DNA of 18,732 nt from Rhodocollybia butyracea (GCA_015501585.1 JADNRY010001026.1:1-18732), one strand, 5' to 3'; numbered from the stretch's first letter, positions 1-9,104 are shown. A program made the numbers and translations. Notes: a model not told the origin generated them from the letters alone.

Positions 1-248
1 ACCATCAGAACAGTCGCGTCAGGTTCATTGGCTTTGAACACCAGACGGCTGCTCACGCCGTATACAATGCCATTGAAAATCACTTTGCAAAGATAGTTTT
101 CGATCGTCGTGCTAACATGGTATGCTTCTAGTTCTGATATGAATGTGGGCCGTTACCTTTCTCACTGAGGTCACAGTCTCTTTATAGTCACGGTCATGCA
201 CGCTGGGTAAAGCAATGTGAAAATGGTGTTCAGGACTTAGCTTCTTAG
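1..248 (+). CDS. 3' end of an unidentified spliced gene (partial)
   Basis: The frame starting at base 3 is open to base 119 and reads like real protein, with the segments RFIGFEHQTAAHAVYNAIEN and FAKIVFDRRANM. It is followed by a good basidiomycete intron, GTATGC at 120 to CACAG at 176 (57 bp, with a CTCAC-like branch site). The frame then continues in phase through YSHGHARWVKQ to a TAG at 246-248. The unspliced frame stops just after the donor, which supports splicing. The rest of the gene lies left of the window. I do not recognise the family and assign no function. It could also be a decayed fragment. Confidence 0.4.
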
Positions 249-469
249 GATGTAAGCCTAAACCAATCTCCTGACTGACGTTGAAAATGAAGAAGCCTAT
301 AGAGCCTGCAAGAGCAATGTTTTACTTTTACTATCTACCTACCTACTACCTGTATACTTACATTGCAGAGACTAAGTACTACTACTACTCTACACTAGGG
401 ATAAAAAGCAGGAAACAGAAAATAATATCTGCCAAGATGTATCTTTGGATTCGCTGGGCACCGCGAGAC

Positions 470-1020
470 CATTAGTACTATGAATGCAATTCTCTGGATA
501 GATAGATGTCGGCTCCACATGGGTGGGGTAGTACAGTCAACGTTCTCCTCTAGATCTGTTTGAGATCTGTGGGTCGAGCTCACTGTGGCATGGCTGGGTG
601 TTCTGTGGTGGCTGGGTGTTCCGTGGGACCCCCCCCTGGGGTGGGTATCAATCTATCTATCTAGAGACTGGATACACCATCACCACGAATGGCCCATGTA
701 CATCCTATGTATCCCTGTGTATCCCACACCTGAGCTTAGCTACAGGAATGTCTGTAGACATAGTAGCCACTTGGGTCGTTGCTTTGACAATTGCAGTCAT
801 TTCCTTCCAAACTGGGAAATACTCCGTCAATGATAAACTTCCGCCAACTCGCGATCCCTAAAATCTCAGCCTGTTGGCTTAAAAAGGAAATCCCAAACTT
901 GGAGTGAGAATCGGGAGAATCGATAGAAAAGGAAAGCTTTCACGGAACTAGTGTTGAGCGTTGAATATTAGTGGCAGCAGACTTCGGAAGTATCTCAAAC
1001 TTGAACCCGGGGAAGATCGC
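470..1020 (+). repeat. Old direct duplication, left copy
   Basis: This block resembles 3370-3810 in the same orientation. The clearest shared part is GTGAGAATC...GATAGAAAAGGAAAGC (about 907-938 against 3703-3727), followed by GAGCGTTGAATA and TTTGAACCC-like sequence. Weaker matches include CTATGAATGCA..TCTCTGGA at about 479-498 against 3378-3398, and CTTCCGCCAA at 839-848 against 3628-3637. The copies have diverged with many indels, so the borders are approximate. Confidence 0.5.
592..627. repeat. Tandem duplication, two 18-bp units
   Basis: The unit GGCTGGGTGTTCTGTGGT at 592-609 is repeated at 610-627 with two differences. It is a small local duplication in noncoding sequence, with no evidence of function. 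Confidence 0.75.
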
Positions 1021-1414
1021 GCCAGGCCCTCATATGCTGAAATCAAGTAAAATCATACTATTACCACTATGGCACTACCGCATCAAGAGAAGCGGATTTA
1101 GACTGTTCAAAACGTTACAGGTCGGAAAAATATCATCACAAATGCCTGTCCCTACTAGATATATATACTAGAGATTTGCACTCAGAAACTTAAGTGGAGA
1201 AAAACTTGCAGAATTTGTCCGAAAACCCTATCTTCTACCTGACATAATATTACACCCTATTAGTATACGTCCCCTTCACGTCGACTCTCCTGTCATGTGA
1301 TAAGGCAAGCGGCGGGGACGGTACAGTCGTCGGTCGACCTTCGGGTGCGAAGGGAATCGCAACGACGTGGTACAAAGGAAAGAACGATTAGATTACCTAA
1401 TGTACGTAACAGAG

Positions 1415-1420
1415 TATAAG
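1415..1420 (+). promoter_or_regulatory. Possible TATA box
   Basis: TATAAG (in GAGTATAAGTAG) lies about 60 bp upstream of the ATG at 1478, a plausible spacing for a fungal core promoter. This is a motif match only. Confidence 0.3.
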
Positions 1421-1477
1421 TAGCTACTGTACGTAAGTGGCGGAACGACCGAGCACAAGAACATACGCTCTAACATC

Positions 1478-2387
1478 ATGAACCAATCTCAGGAATTCAT
1501 TGACCTCATCCATCAAGCCTCTTCAAAATTTGTAAATTTTGATCCCACTTCTCCTACTCGGGTAAGCCGCGGAGTGCGTTAGCGAGTTGTTTCGGCCATT
1601 AATCAATGTTTGGATGCTCACACAAGCAGGAGACTACGGGGTGGTCAATCACCAGACAGGCATGTTCGAAAAACATGGAAGTATCTATGACCGTTATTGT
1701 GGCGACACCGCCGTTGTCGAACTTGCAGCTCAGTTTCCACTGACTCGCATTCTCTACGAAGGCGAATATTCTATCAACTCGGTTCATACTAGGCGTTCAG
1801 ACTTTGACGTTGGGACTGATAGCGATGATATATGAGTCCTAGAATATATCCTATATTCCTAGACTGACTCGAGAGCATAGCACTATTGCAGGGCTTGGAA
1901 ATGCGGCCTTGAAGGCCAGTGGGAGTTCACGAAGAAGCCTGCGGCACTACTGACTATGTACGATCCCGTCTCAATCACCGTGCCGGACGCTTTCATCGAA
2001 GCTTCCTATACTATCCCTTTTCTCAAGAACAAGGACATAATAGTGGAGGTGCATCAGTGCTCCGCATATTTCATATACCTGTCGGACAAAAGCAAGTCTT
2101 CAAGCGCTTATCTCTCAAATATAGGCCATTGATATCCTTGTTGTGGTACAGCTGAAGAGACTGTCCGCCTTGCTCTTCTTATAGACGCTCCCACAAATGA
2201 GGCAGGATGCGGGATCAGTGCTGGTTGGTGGAGCGATGGTGCATTAGGTATGTGGCAAAAGGCATACTCCACTCTTCCAAGCCAAGAGAATCTGAAAACT
2301 AGGTTTCTCGAGGAGATGAGCGAGCTTTGGCCTCAATGGACCTGGACGACAATGATCTCTGAGTTGACAGTCATATCAGCTATTTGA
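1478..2387 (+). pseudogene. Damaged conserved fungal protein of unknown function, two in-frame TGA codons
   Basis: The start is the ATG at 1478 (MNQSQEFIDLIHQ). A workable model is exon 1 at 1478-1577, intron 1578-1629 (GTTAGC...GCAG), exon 2 at 1630-1835, intron 1836-1880 (GTCCTA...ATAG, 45 bp), and exon 3 from 1881 to the stop at 2385-2387. With these joins one reading frame runs through the locus, broken only by TGA at 1833-1835 and TGA at 2130-2132. Segments that look conserved are DYGVVNHQTGMFEKHGSIYD, CGLEGQWEFTKKPAALLTMY, VPFLKNKD-like sequence (TIPFLKNKDIIVEVHQC) and CGISAGWWSD. From memory these resemble a basidiomycete family of about 350 residues of unknown function; I could not check this. 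The donor sites are weak and one TGA touches a junction, so a different splice pattern is possible. A decaying gene is the simplest reading. Confidence 0.5.
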
Positions 2388-3369
2388 CTAATTTTCCGGG
2401 GGGTGGAGATGAGACGTATGGATGAGGGCTACATCGTTAGAGATTCATGTTTATCAAAGATTGCTTGGCTTATGGTTTATGTCCGTGGAGACTGAGGTTT
2501 TTTTCAAGTTTTTCAAGTAAGATTGCTGGCTTACTGGCTTAGATTGTGGATTGTTTAGCCTGTTATTCGCTGAAGGACTCTAGCCAGTGCCTGTACCACT
2601 ACGTTTGTCCCCGTCTATATGAACCGCTCAAATTCTATGGTTGCTCTTTTGAAAATGACTCGGCACACCACGTTATACACACTGATTTCAAGTCGTATCA
2701 TTCAACTGCAGATATGCCTACAGAAGGGACGTCGACACGATAGACTCGGGCCCAGCAAATCAATCTCCGAATATCCTTCCACTTGAAGCACAACTACTCA
2801 AACTCGGAAGAAATGTACTGACCAAGAACGCGAAGGGACTCTCTAGTTCTGCCAGCAATCCTTCAGTCTCTCGACCACTCGACTACAGTACACGTCGTTA
2901 ATCACACAATACCCAAGAAAAAGTCGAGGTGAAGCTTGCGAATCACATTGTCGTGGCCAGAGGGGTGTTTTGGAATAAAGGACGGCTTGTCAGAAAGGAT
3001 AGACGTCGAACATTGCTCACCATTTCTGCTCAGGTTCGTTCTTCAGGCCGCTTTCAGCTCCTTCAGCATTTTGCATTTGCTAGATGCCGCAGCCGAGCCA
3101 CGAGCAACACATCGAGCAGATGAAGAAAACGTAGTATGTACATTGCCAGTGCATCTATACCTACAGGGTCAGTGTAATTGAAACTAAATGCAAATAGCGT
3201 ACAAAGTTATTCCAGTCATTCCCGAGGTGGTTCAAAGCTAGCGTCAATTCGCGGGTGCTCACAAATAAAAGGCTATACTCGAGTCATTCTATACTATGGA
3301 TCAGCGCATGAAAAGGCATGAAGCAAGAAACGACGTTACAGCGACACATATGATACGTTTGTTTAGATT
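2388..3369. other. Stretch without a recognisable gene
   Basis: Several plus-strand open stretches overlap, for example 2546-2743, a stretch near 2745-2900 containing LPLEAQLLKLGRNVLTKNAK, and 2936-3181. None matches a family I know and no consistent chain of splice sites links them. They may be remnants of a second decayed gene. A TTTTTTCAAGTTTTTCAAGTAAG direct repeat of about 10 bp sits near 2498-2521. Confidence 0.4.
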
Positions 3370-3810
3370 CGTGATACTGTGAATGCAGATCTCTGGAGTT
3401 CGGGATTCAGTACCCGGGTCGATGTATCATCATACAGGTCCAAGTGCGTTAGAGTCTCGGATGTGGGTAAGATCTTAGCAAGCTAACTTACTTTGGAGGA
3501 TAGTGACTGGACATATCATTGCTTTGGCAACTCGAAACAGGGACCGCGCCGATTATTCTTTCCTTCCTTTTTTCCTTTCTTCCTGTTAGTAATAGTAGCA
3601 TATAGCACCCGCTGGTGATGCGAAGGACTTCCGCCAATCGCCCGGCCCAATCTCTGATATCTCAGCCAGAGTTAGGTCAAAAAGATGGACCTGGACTCGG
3701 AGTGAGAATCGATAGAAAAGGAAAGCATTTATTGAACAAACGCTGAGCGTTGAATAGTGGTGCAAACTTATGCGGCGCAACCTTGAATGTTTGAACCCCT
3801 ACTCACTGGG
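3370..3810 (+). repeat. Old direct duplication, right copy
   Basis: This is the counterpart of the block at about 470-1020, same orientation, best preserved at 3700-3760. It also carries a pyrimidine-rich run (TTCC/TTTC) at about 3557-3583 that the left copy lacks. No protein-coding frame is shared between the copies. Confidence 0.5.
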
Positions 3811-4428
3811 GAGCCTAACGGCCATATAGTTCAGAGGCCGATAGAGCAGGCGCTTGTTGTAGAAGAAATGCCCAAACGACAGACTAACATTCAGCGCATT
3901 AAGAGTTGAATTTCACATCTCCAAGAGCGTCAGACCTATGCACAGCGAGTACTTCCGTTCACAGAGCAGGAGTATGTTCAATTACGAGTTGAGCTTGGAG
4001 TTCTGGTGATGTGCTATGCGTCCCCGACGAGCGTAGTAAAATCAAACGTGGACACTACAGTTTGAAGACGAGCTAGTCGACTCCGCAGATCTGGAGTAAA
4101 CTTGGTAGGAAGCTGAAAGACTGATGAATAAGAATAACGGGAACAATGAAAGTCGACCAATTTAATTACCAGTTCTGAACCAGAGCATTTTGGACTGAGC
4201 ACTAACGCGAAAGACGGACAGTCATTCGGACAATTTCAATCAAGTTTTCCAGTATATATCGGCATCCAAACGCAGCACGTACAGAACAGAACAATTGGTT
4301 TTTTGGTTCTGAACGGCCCATTCTGCTGCCTCGCTATGCGCTCATCCAATATCCTCAGAAGGAAGGAAGGAAGGAATGTCCGACGCGAATTCTGACCGAC
4401 TTAGCTGACCCCAGTTCCGACTCAGTGG
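3811..4428. other. Intergenic stretch
   Basis: No gene is supported. A (GGAA)n microsatellite of about four units lies near 4359-4376. The sequence just left of the CACTA element should be the continuation of the gene interrupted at 5268 (read on the minus strand). I find no long conserved frame in it, so that gene was probably already decayed or was truncated. Confidence 0.4.
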
Positions 4429-4431
4429 ACT

Positions 4432-4755
4432 CACTACGCCAGCGTCAAAAAATATCGGGCGAAATTTTTTGCGAAATTATCCTTGTAATTACTTACCTTT
4501 TTCGGTATAAATGTCGCTCGAAATTCTCCGATAATTTCCTCTGAAAAATAGATTGTAATTCATTGTCTTTTTCAATACAAATTTCATCTGTAATCTATTG
4601 TCTTTTTCGAGCGAAAAAGATAAGGAGATTGCTTATCTTTTTCGCCCGTGATTAATTGAAAATTTCGAGCGATATTTTTACAAGGTAATAATTGGACAAT
4701 GATTGGGCAGGAACTGGGCAAGAATTGGTAGCTCCATCATGTGATGTAGATATGA
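4432..4755 (+). repeat. CACTA element, left inverted arm
   Basis: This arm pairs with 4954-5267. It carries four CTTTTTC-centred direct repeats: near 4491-4505 (CTTACCTTTTTCGG), 4562-4575 (ATTGTCTTTTTCAA), 4597-4610 (ATTGTCTTTTTCGA) and 4632-4645 (CTTATCTTTTTCGC). An inverted copy near 4607-4624 can form a small hairpin with the last one. Repeated subterminal motifs of this kind are transposase-binding sites in characterised CACTA elements; that role here is inference. Confidence 0.85.
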
Positions 4756-4953
4756 CACAGCATTGCCAAATGTGGCTTATCCGAGGTGTGAAAGTTATAT
4801 ACCATGGCCACAATTAACGGTCTTGGATCCTCTTTCTAAGATAGTTTGAGATTGTACCAATATCCCATTTAGCTTTATTTCATTACAGTGTGGCTATTTG
4901 CTTGGTTTACAGTATTTACACGTTAGATTTATGCCAAAAGGCTACGACAGACA

Positions 4954-5267
4954 TCATATCTACATCACATGATCGCGCTGTCCAATTCTTGCCCAGTCAT
5001 TGTCCAATTATTACCTTGTAAGAATATCGCTCGAAATTTTCAATTAATCACGGGCGAAAAAGATAAGCAATCTCCTTATCTTTTTCGCTCGAAAAAGACA
5101 ATAGATTACAGATGAAATTTGTATTGAAAAAGACAATGAATTACAATCTATTTTTCAGAGGAAATTATCGGAGAATTTCGAGCGACATTTATACCGAAAA
5201 AGGTAAGCAATTACAAGGATAATTTCGCAAAAAATTTCGCCCGATATTATTTGACGCTGGCATAGTG
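4954..5267 (-). repeat. CACTA element, right inverted arm
   Basis: This is the reverse complement of 4432-4755 apart from scattered differences, for example AATAATATCGGG against AAAAATATCGGG near the tip (read inward) and GATATTCTTAC against GATATTTTTAC. The arm starts internally at TCATATCTACATCACATGAT (4954) and ends at TAGTG (5263-5267). Confidence 0.85.
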
Positions 5268-5984
5268 ACTCCTGGCTGGATTGGAACACACAGCTCACAA
5301 TCAGCTGGATTGTCACGGGCACGTAATCCAAGAACGGTACGATTTCCACCACTGGATCCAAACGTGGTCAATGACTCTTGACCTTTTCTTTGTTTTTTGT
5401 AGCGAAGTTGGGATCGAGCTGACTTTCTAGAAATGTCTGGCCCAGTCGCATATGTTTTTGGACGTTCTGGACACAATGAGATTGCTATTTTGAGCCTTCA
5501 AGTTGAACAATGAGGTACTGTCATGGCACCTACCTTTTTGTTCGCGCTCGCGGCGCAGCTTCTTTCGTCGAGAACCCTCCAGAACCCAGTCTTCATCATG
5601 GATATCCGTATCTATTGCCGCTGTATAGTCAAATGATGCCGCCTGAAGACTTTCACCAGGAAATATGTCCTTCCGCTCTTCCATATCAGACTCTTCCCTT
5701 GCACCTTCAGACTTATTGCTCTCCTCTTCAAAGCTTATAGCAATGCGAGCTGTATCCTCTTCCCTGCAATCACCCTCCCCGTTTGGCACCGCGCTGCCCT
5801 CGAAGGTGACAGCAAGTCGGTTCTTAGAACCAGGTGATCCTTCAACGTCAACGTCAACGTTGAGCCCAACATCTTTGCGGAGTTGTTGTGCAGATTCATC
5901 TGAAGACGAACGTTTCGATTGGTTCTTCAGACCAGATATGTTTCGTTTGCGTTTCTGTGGTCGCCCAACTTTGTTTTTGCTCAT
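5189..5984 (-). pseudogene. N-terminal part of a transposon-type fungal protein, interrupted by the CACTA element
   Basis: The ATG is at 5984. Exon 1 runs 5984-5534 and begins MSKNKVGRPQKRKRNISGLK, a basic GRPxKRKR stretch like an AT-hook or nuclear signal, followed by an acidic Ser/Glu-rich region and DEDWVLEGSRRKKLRRERE. A 67-bp intron follows (GTAGGT at 5533 to TCCAG at 5467). Exon 2 starts at 5466 in phase with ERPKTYATGPDISRKSARSQ, then RYKKQRKGQESLTTFG. The reading frame enters the CACTA element at 5267 and stops at 5189-5191. The KRNISGLKNQ and RPKTYxxGPDxSxKSxRxQxRYKK patterns remind me of the N-terminal part of large fungal DDE-type transposon proteins, but I could not verify this. 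No catalytic domain is present. Sequence left of the element does not clearly resume the frame, so the gene is truncated as well as interrupted. Confidence 0.5.
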
Positions 5985-6656
5985 GTTGGGGGATGGACGG
6001 AGCAGCGGCGTTTAGAACTGACCAATGCTGTAAGTATCTCTTTCAAGCCGTCCTTCGATAAGCGCTCGGGCCATGTGCTCTTGGCTTAACGCTTTGACGA
6101 CCTATTTTTCTATTTTTTAGTGGTCTCGATTATACTGTTCCTAGGAACCATTGTCATTCCAAATTCCAATAAAGGACATTTCTTTTGGCGCTCTTATACT
6201 CTGCGACGATATATGCACCTTGAAATCGTTTCCAATCGTTTCCAATGTGACTGTAACATAGACCTTCAAGCTTCACTGTTGGCGGATCTCGATTCGTTTG
6301 GAGTTATATCAGTATCCCGGCGGCGTACAGATGGGCTCTTTTTATCCTAACCTTCCGGCATCTGGCGAAAGCTTTTGGATCATCAATCATTCCCAGGCGT
6401 AGCCTCAGTGTTGGTGCTCTCAAACTGATAGAGGTTGATATGAGGTGGTTAGTACGCCAGTGGTCTGTGGCAAGGAAAACTCGTGATAGTGAGTGTTCTT
6501 TGAATCCCAAAGGCATCTCATCAACCAATCTGTAGAATACAAAAATGAAGACCCGACAAAGAGCCAGTTTCTTCGTTTCGAAGGAGGCATATGTATGAAG
6601 ACAAATATCTATCTGTTTTACGCTACACAAAGAAAATTTGAATCCTTACATCGACT
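5985..6656. other. Intergenic stretch between the interrupted gene and the first terpene synthase
   Basis: No gene is firmly supported. A minus-strand open frame at 6304-6630 contains SISLRAPTLRLRLGMIDDPK, which looks faintly protein-like but matches nothing I recognise and has no partner exons that I can define. The duplicated terpene-synthase module begins at about 6660, almost exactly at the stop codon of the next gene. So this stretch is not part of the repeat. Confidence 0.4.
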
Positions 6657-7937
6657 TTACGATGGTTGGAACTGTTCGCGCTGGATAAAGTCCAACTTAT
6701 ACCTCTGCGACTCTAGATGCCATGAGATATATCCATCTCTGAACTCTCGCCATTGGAGCGCGATCGCTACGTCAAACTCCGAGAGTCCCATATCCCGACC
6801 ATATGATCTGTCCCTCATTATTTTTTCAATATCCTGCAGTCTCACGATCTCGTCGATCCTGTTTGCGGCCTCTCTCACTTCATCGCACAGGAGGTTGAAT
6901 GTATCCAGTGCAGTCCACTCCCCGGATGCACCTGTTCCTCTGTTCTCCTTGAGTGCTCGTGTTCTTAGGTGAATCATGTTGACGGTTTCACCGGCGAGCT
7001 CCTCCTTGTGGAAGGAAAGGAGATCATTCATGACCACCTATGCAAAATTGTAAGCAATAAGCACATTATTACAGGTCTAGCATACTGACGATGTAGAATG
7101 ACATGTCAGGGAGTGCCATGATGTATCTAGACAATGGCAACTTTTGTTCTTTGTGGTGTTTGAATATAGCAGCTGCATATGCCTCCGCGATGCCTGTTCT
7201 GTTGCGAAGGTAAAGTGGGCTGGAAAAAAAATGTGGGTATATGCACGCATGGGGTCTATGCTATTGGCTTACAAGTGAATGCTAGCGCCTGGAGAGGTCT
7301 CTCGAGCTGCATGACTTATACCATCTCGCCGTTGTTTGGCAAGATGCTGGTATCCCATATCGTACGGACTAGCGCGAAGTTCGGTGTCTATCGTCAGGAG
7401 ACGCTTCTCTAGGATACACGAATCCACGAAATTTATCCATGGAACAACGGCTAACCCCCGTAGCACTGCGTCCCCATCGTGGAGATGTGAAAGCTCTTTC
7501 ATGCATTCCTGGTAGAGTTCGAGTATGCCGGGTGGCTGAGATTCGCCGATGTAGAGATTATGGGCAAAGCTGCCAATTTCTTCGTACATGACATCGTTCT
7601 CTATCGAGTCATCGAGGAAGATCCCTAGGGCAGTAAGCTTCGCCATAATTGCTTTCATTTCGGTGCTAGCGGAAGGATAAGACCTTTCAATGACAGCCTC
7701 GGACGTGTCTTCGAGGACATCGAGCTGGGTTGTTGTCCAAGTTGTCATGGGCCCCAGTGTATTGTGCATCCATTCGTGGTGGGAAAGGAGGAAGTCCATT
7801 GGGGGAGAAGGAGGAGTAACATAGCGGTAATCGAGTTCGTGAAGGAGGAGTTGAAGGCGGGAAATGTAGTTTTTGGCGATGTCTTTCTCGACTCGAACAG
7901 AGCAGAGAATGTCAGAAGAACCGTTGTTTCCTGTCAT
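6657..7937 (-). CDS. TRI5-family sesquiterpene synthase, copy 1 (N-terminally shortened)
   Basis: Class I terpene synthases of this family ionise farnesyl diphosphate with Mg2+ and cyclise it. Three exons: 7937-7273, 7219-7090, 7037-6657 (391 codons plus stop). Introns are 53 bp (GTAAGC...CCAG) and 52 bp (GTCAGT...ATAG), both phase-consistent. The metal-binding motif is LDDSIEND (first Asp at about residue 109), in the D-D-x-x-E form of the TRI5 family. Exon 2 begins just before YLRNRTGIAEAYAA. Exon 3 carries the NSE motif NDLLSFHKE (Asn269, Ser273, Glu277), and an RY pair lies in ESQRYKLDF near the C-terminus. The start is uncertain. Against copy 3 the corresponding ATG has become ACG, and one A is missing downstream, so about 34 N-terminal residues are lost and the first usable in-frame ATG is at 7937. 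All catalytic motifs are intact. The product is unknown, and nothing here shows it is trichodiene. Confidence 0.82.
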
Positions 7938-9104
7938 CACTTTCGTTGTGAGGGACTTGACGATACGACTGTAGCTTTTATTGGGCGAATGCCATCGATA
8001 GGGACATTAGTTGCCGAAGAAGGCACTGTTTTCGTTCACACCGTAGCCAGCTCACACTTTGGCGTTGTAAATGGTCAGTTAGACTTCAGCGACCCTCGCG
8101 GACTTAGCTGCAATGTCTTGTCGGCCCAGGTCGGCCCTAGATACTCCCTAGGTTTACAACCAAGAAGTGCGTGATCTCTGGATCTTATTTGGATCTTCAT
8201 TCCACACGACTCCTTCGGCCGCGGATTATCCGGGGAGTATCGGAAGTAGTCGGCAGGGTATGGGTCCACTATTTTATTTCTACTGCGTCGTTGAAAATAT
8301 AGCATCCAAAGTGCAGAGTCGACCATGAACATGCTGGGAAGAGCTAGGTTCGGATGAAGCCAGATTGAGCCCTCATCACTACAACAGGAGCATGTTTGGT
8401 TAATCAAACAAACGGAACGAAGCCGCCTCTTAGAAGAGATCACGCGCCTTTTGGCTACTCCTGAGGAAACGCCTGACAAAACTCGAAACCTACGTTGCAA
8501 GAGGTGCGTCAGGAATATACAGGTTCGACATCCGTTTGGGATGGCAGCATGTCGTTGCACTCCAAACCATACGTCGTAATTTGGAGCAGCCAACCTCACA
8601 CTCACTCTAATTACCATCTCCGCACTGAAGAGTCATTCAATTGTTCGTGCCACTGGACTTTCAGAATCTTATGCAAGGGAACAGAAGACATTTTGAATGA
8701 GACATCTGGCAGATACGCTGAATCTCTTTGTAAACTTCGACTCCGTCCGTACTTGGATTCTGGGTGAAGAAAATACGGGTAAAAGTGATTTGCTCGGACT
8801 CCCGCACTCTCTTTCACCCGACTCTTAACCTCTGAGTGTATCCAAGGTACTCATCGGTACGCTCCACACATTTCCTGAACTTTATCAATTCGAGTTTCAT
8901 TTTCGACTTACGGGCCGTTTTCTCCACGGTACCGATTTGAATAACTGCCTAGCATCCGTACTTACAAGTTACTGGTCTTTACTGGTGCGTCCACTGATAG
9001 TAGCCATTGATCCTATCTGTATGCATATCTAAACAGTTACATACTTCGACAGACTTCGACCCGCATGGTTTTATTTTGCGGAAACCTGTGCTAAGGGCCG
9101 GCTA
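7938..9104. repeat. Upstream block of terpene synthase copy 1 (repeat module)
   Basis: This upstream region is repeated, diverged, at 9720-10403 (partial) and 14606-15639. It ends in all three copies at CCTGTGCTAAGGGCCGGCTA-like sequence. Other shared landmarks are CTTCGGCCGCGGATTAT (copies 1 and 3), GAAGAGATCACGC, TCTCTTTCACCCGACTCT, CGGGCCGTTTTCTCC and TGATCCTATCTGTATGCAT. The long minus-strand open frame at 8075-8617 is not preserved in frame in the other copies, so I read the block as noncoding regulatory or spacer DNA. Confidence 0.7.
8212..8261. promoter_or_regulatory. Conserved CGG-rich element upstream of synthase copy 1
   Basis: CCTTCGGCCGCGGATTAT followed by AGTATCGGAAGTAGTCGGCA lies about 275 bp upstream of the start. 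It is nearly unchanged upstream of copy 3 (14771-14820), although surrounding sequence has diverged. It contains several CGG/CCG triplets in direct and inverted order, the type of half-site bound by fungal Zn2Cys6 activators. A regulatory role is inference. Confidence 0.35.

Larger units (their letters stand above)
249..1414. other. Intergenic stretch with simple repeats and old duplicated sequence
   Basis: I see no convincing gene here. The open frames are short, overlap one another and resemble no known family. The stretch contains pyrimidine-rich CTAC/TAC microsatellite-like runs near 331-395, an 18-bp tandem duplication (592-627), a run of C at 629-636, and the left copy of an old duplicated block (about 470-1020). 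The right end holds the probable promoter of the damaged gene starting at 1478. Confidence 0.5.
4432..5267. mobile_element. Non-autonomous CACTA (EnSpm/CMC-type) element, 836 bp
   Basis: The element begins CACTACGCCAGCGTCAAA at 4432 and ends with the inverted form TTTGACGCTGGCATAGTG at 5267, so its termini are the CACTA...TAGTG that define this superfamily. The trinucleotide ACT directly flanks both ends (4429-4431 and 5268-5270), matching the 3-bp target duplication typical of CACTA transposons. Most of its length is a pair of long inverted arms around a unique centre of about 200 bp (4756-4953) with no coding capacity. It would have to be mobilised in trans by a transposase encoded elsewhere. 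The arms are very similar, with a few substitutions and one insertion of about 12 bp in the left arm near 4703-4720. Insertion is therefore probably recent compared with the surrounding decay. Confidence 0.88.

Noticed and set aside
585..861. Two overlapping plus-strand open frames, one with a run of His residues
   Set aside because: Overlapping frames in sequence containing a tandem duplication and a C run; no splice context and no family resemblance.
470..3810. An LTR retrotransposon with the two direct repeats as LTRs
   Set aside because: No gag, reverse transcriptase, integrase, primer-binding site or polypurine tract was seen between them, and the repeats lack TG...CA ends.
5665..6015. 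Plus-strand open frame of 116 codons, Ser-rich
   Set aside because: It is antisense to exon 1 of the minus-strand transposon-like gene, whose phase-matched intron and motif-bearing second exon make that strand the better coding call.
6493..6972. Plus-strand open frame of 159 codons overlapping synthase exon 3
   Set aside because: It is antisense to a clear terpene synthase exon carrying the NSE motif, and has no protein-family features.
7764..8174. Plus-strand open frame of 136 codons
   Set aside because: Antisense to the start of synthase exon 1 and its upstream region; low-complexity composition mirrors the coding strand.
8075..8617. Minus-strand open frame of 180 codons upstream of synthase copy 1, with a CRTCIFLTHLLQ-like stretch also seen in the remnant's upstream block
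   Set aside because: The other two upstream copies share the DNA but not the frame; indels shift it after a short segment. It resembles no known protein. Treated as noncoding repeat sequence.
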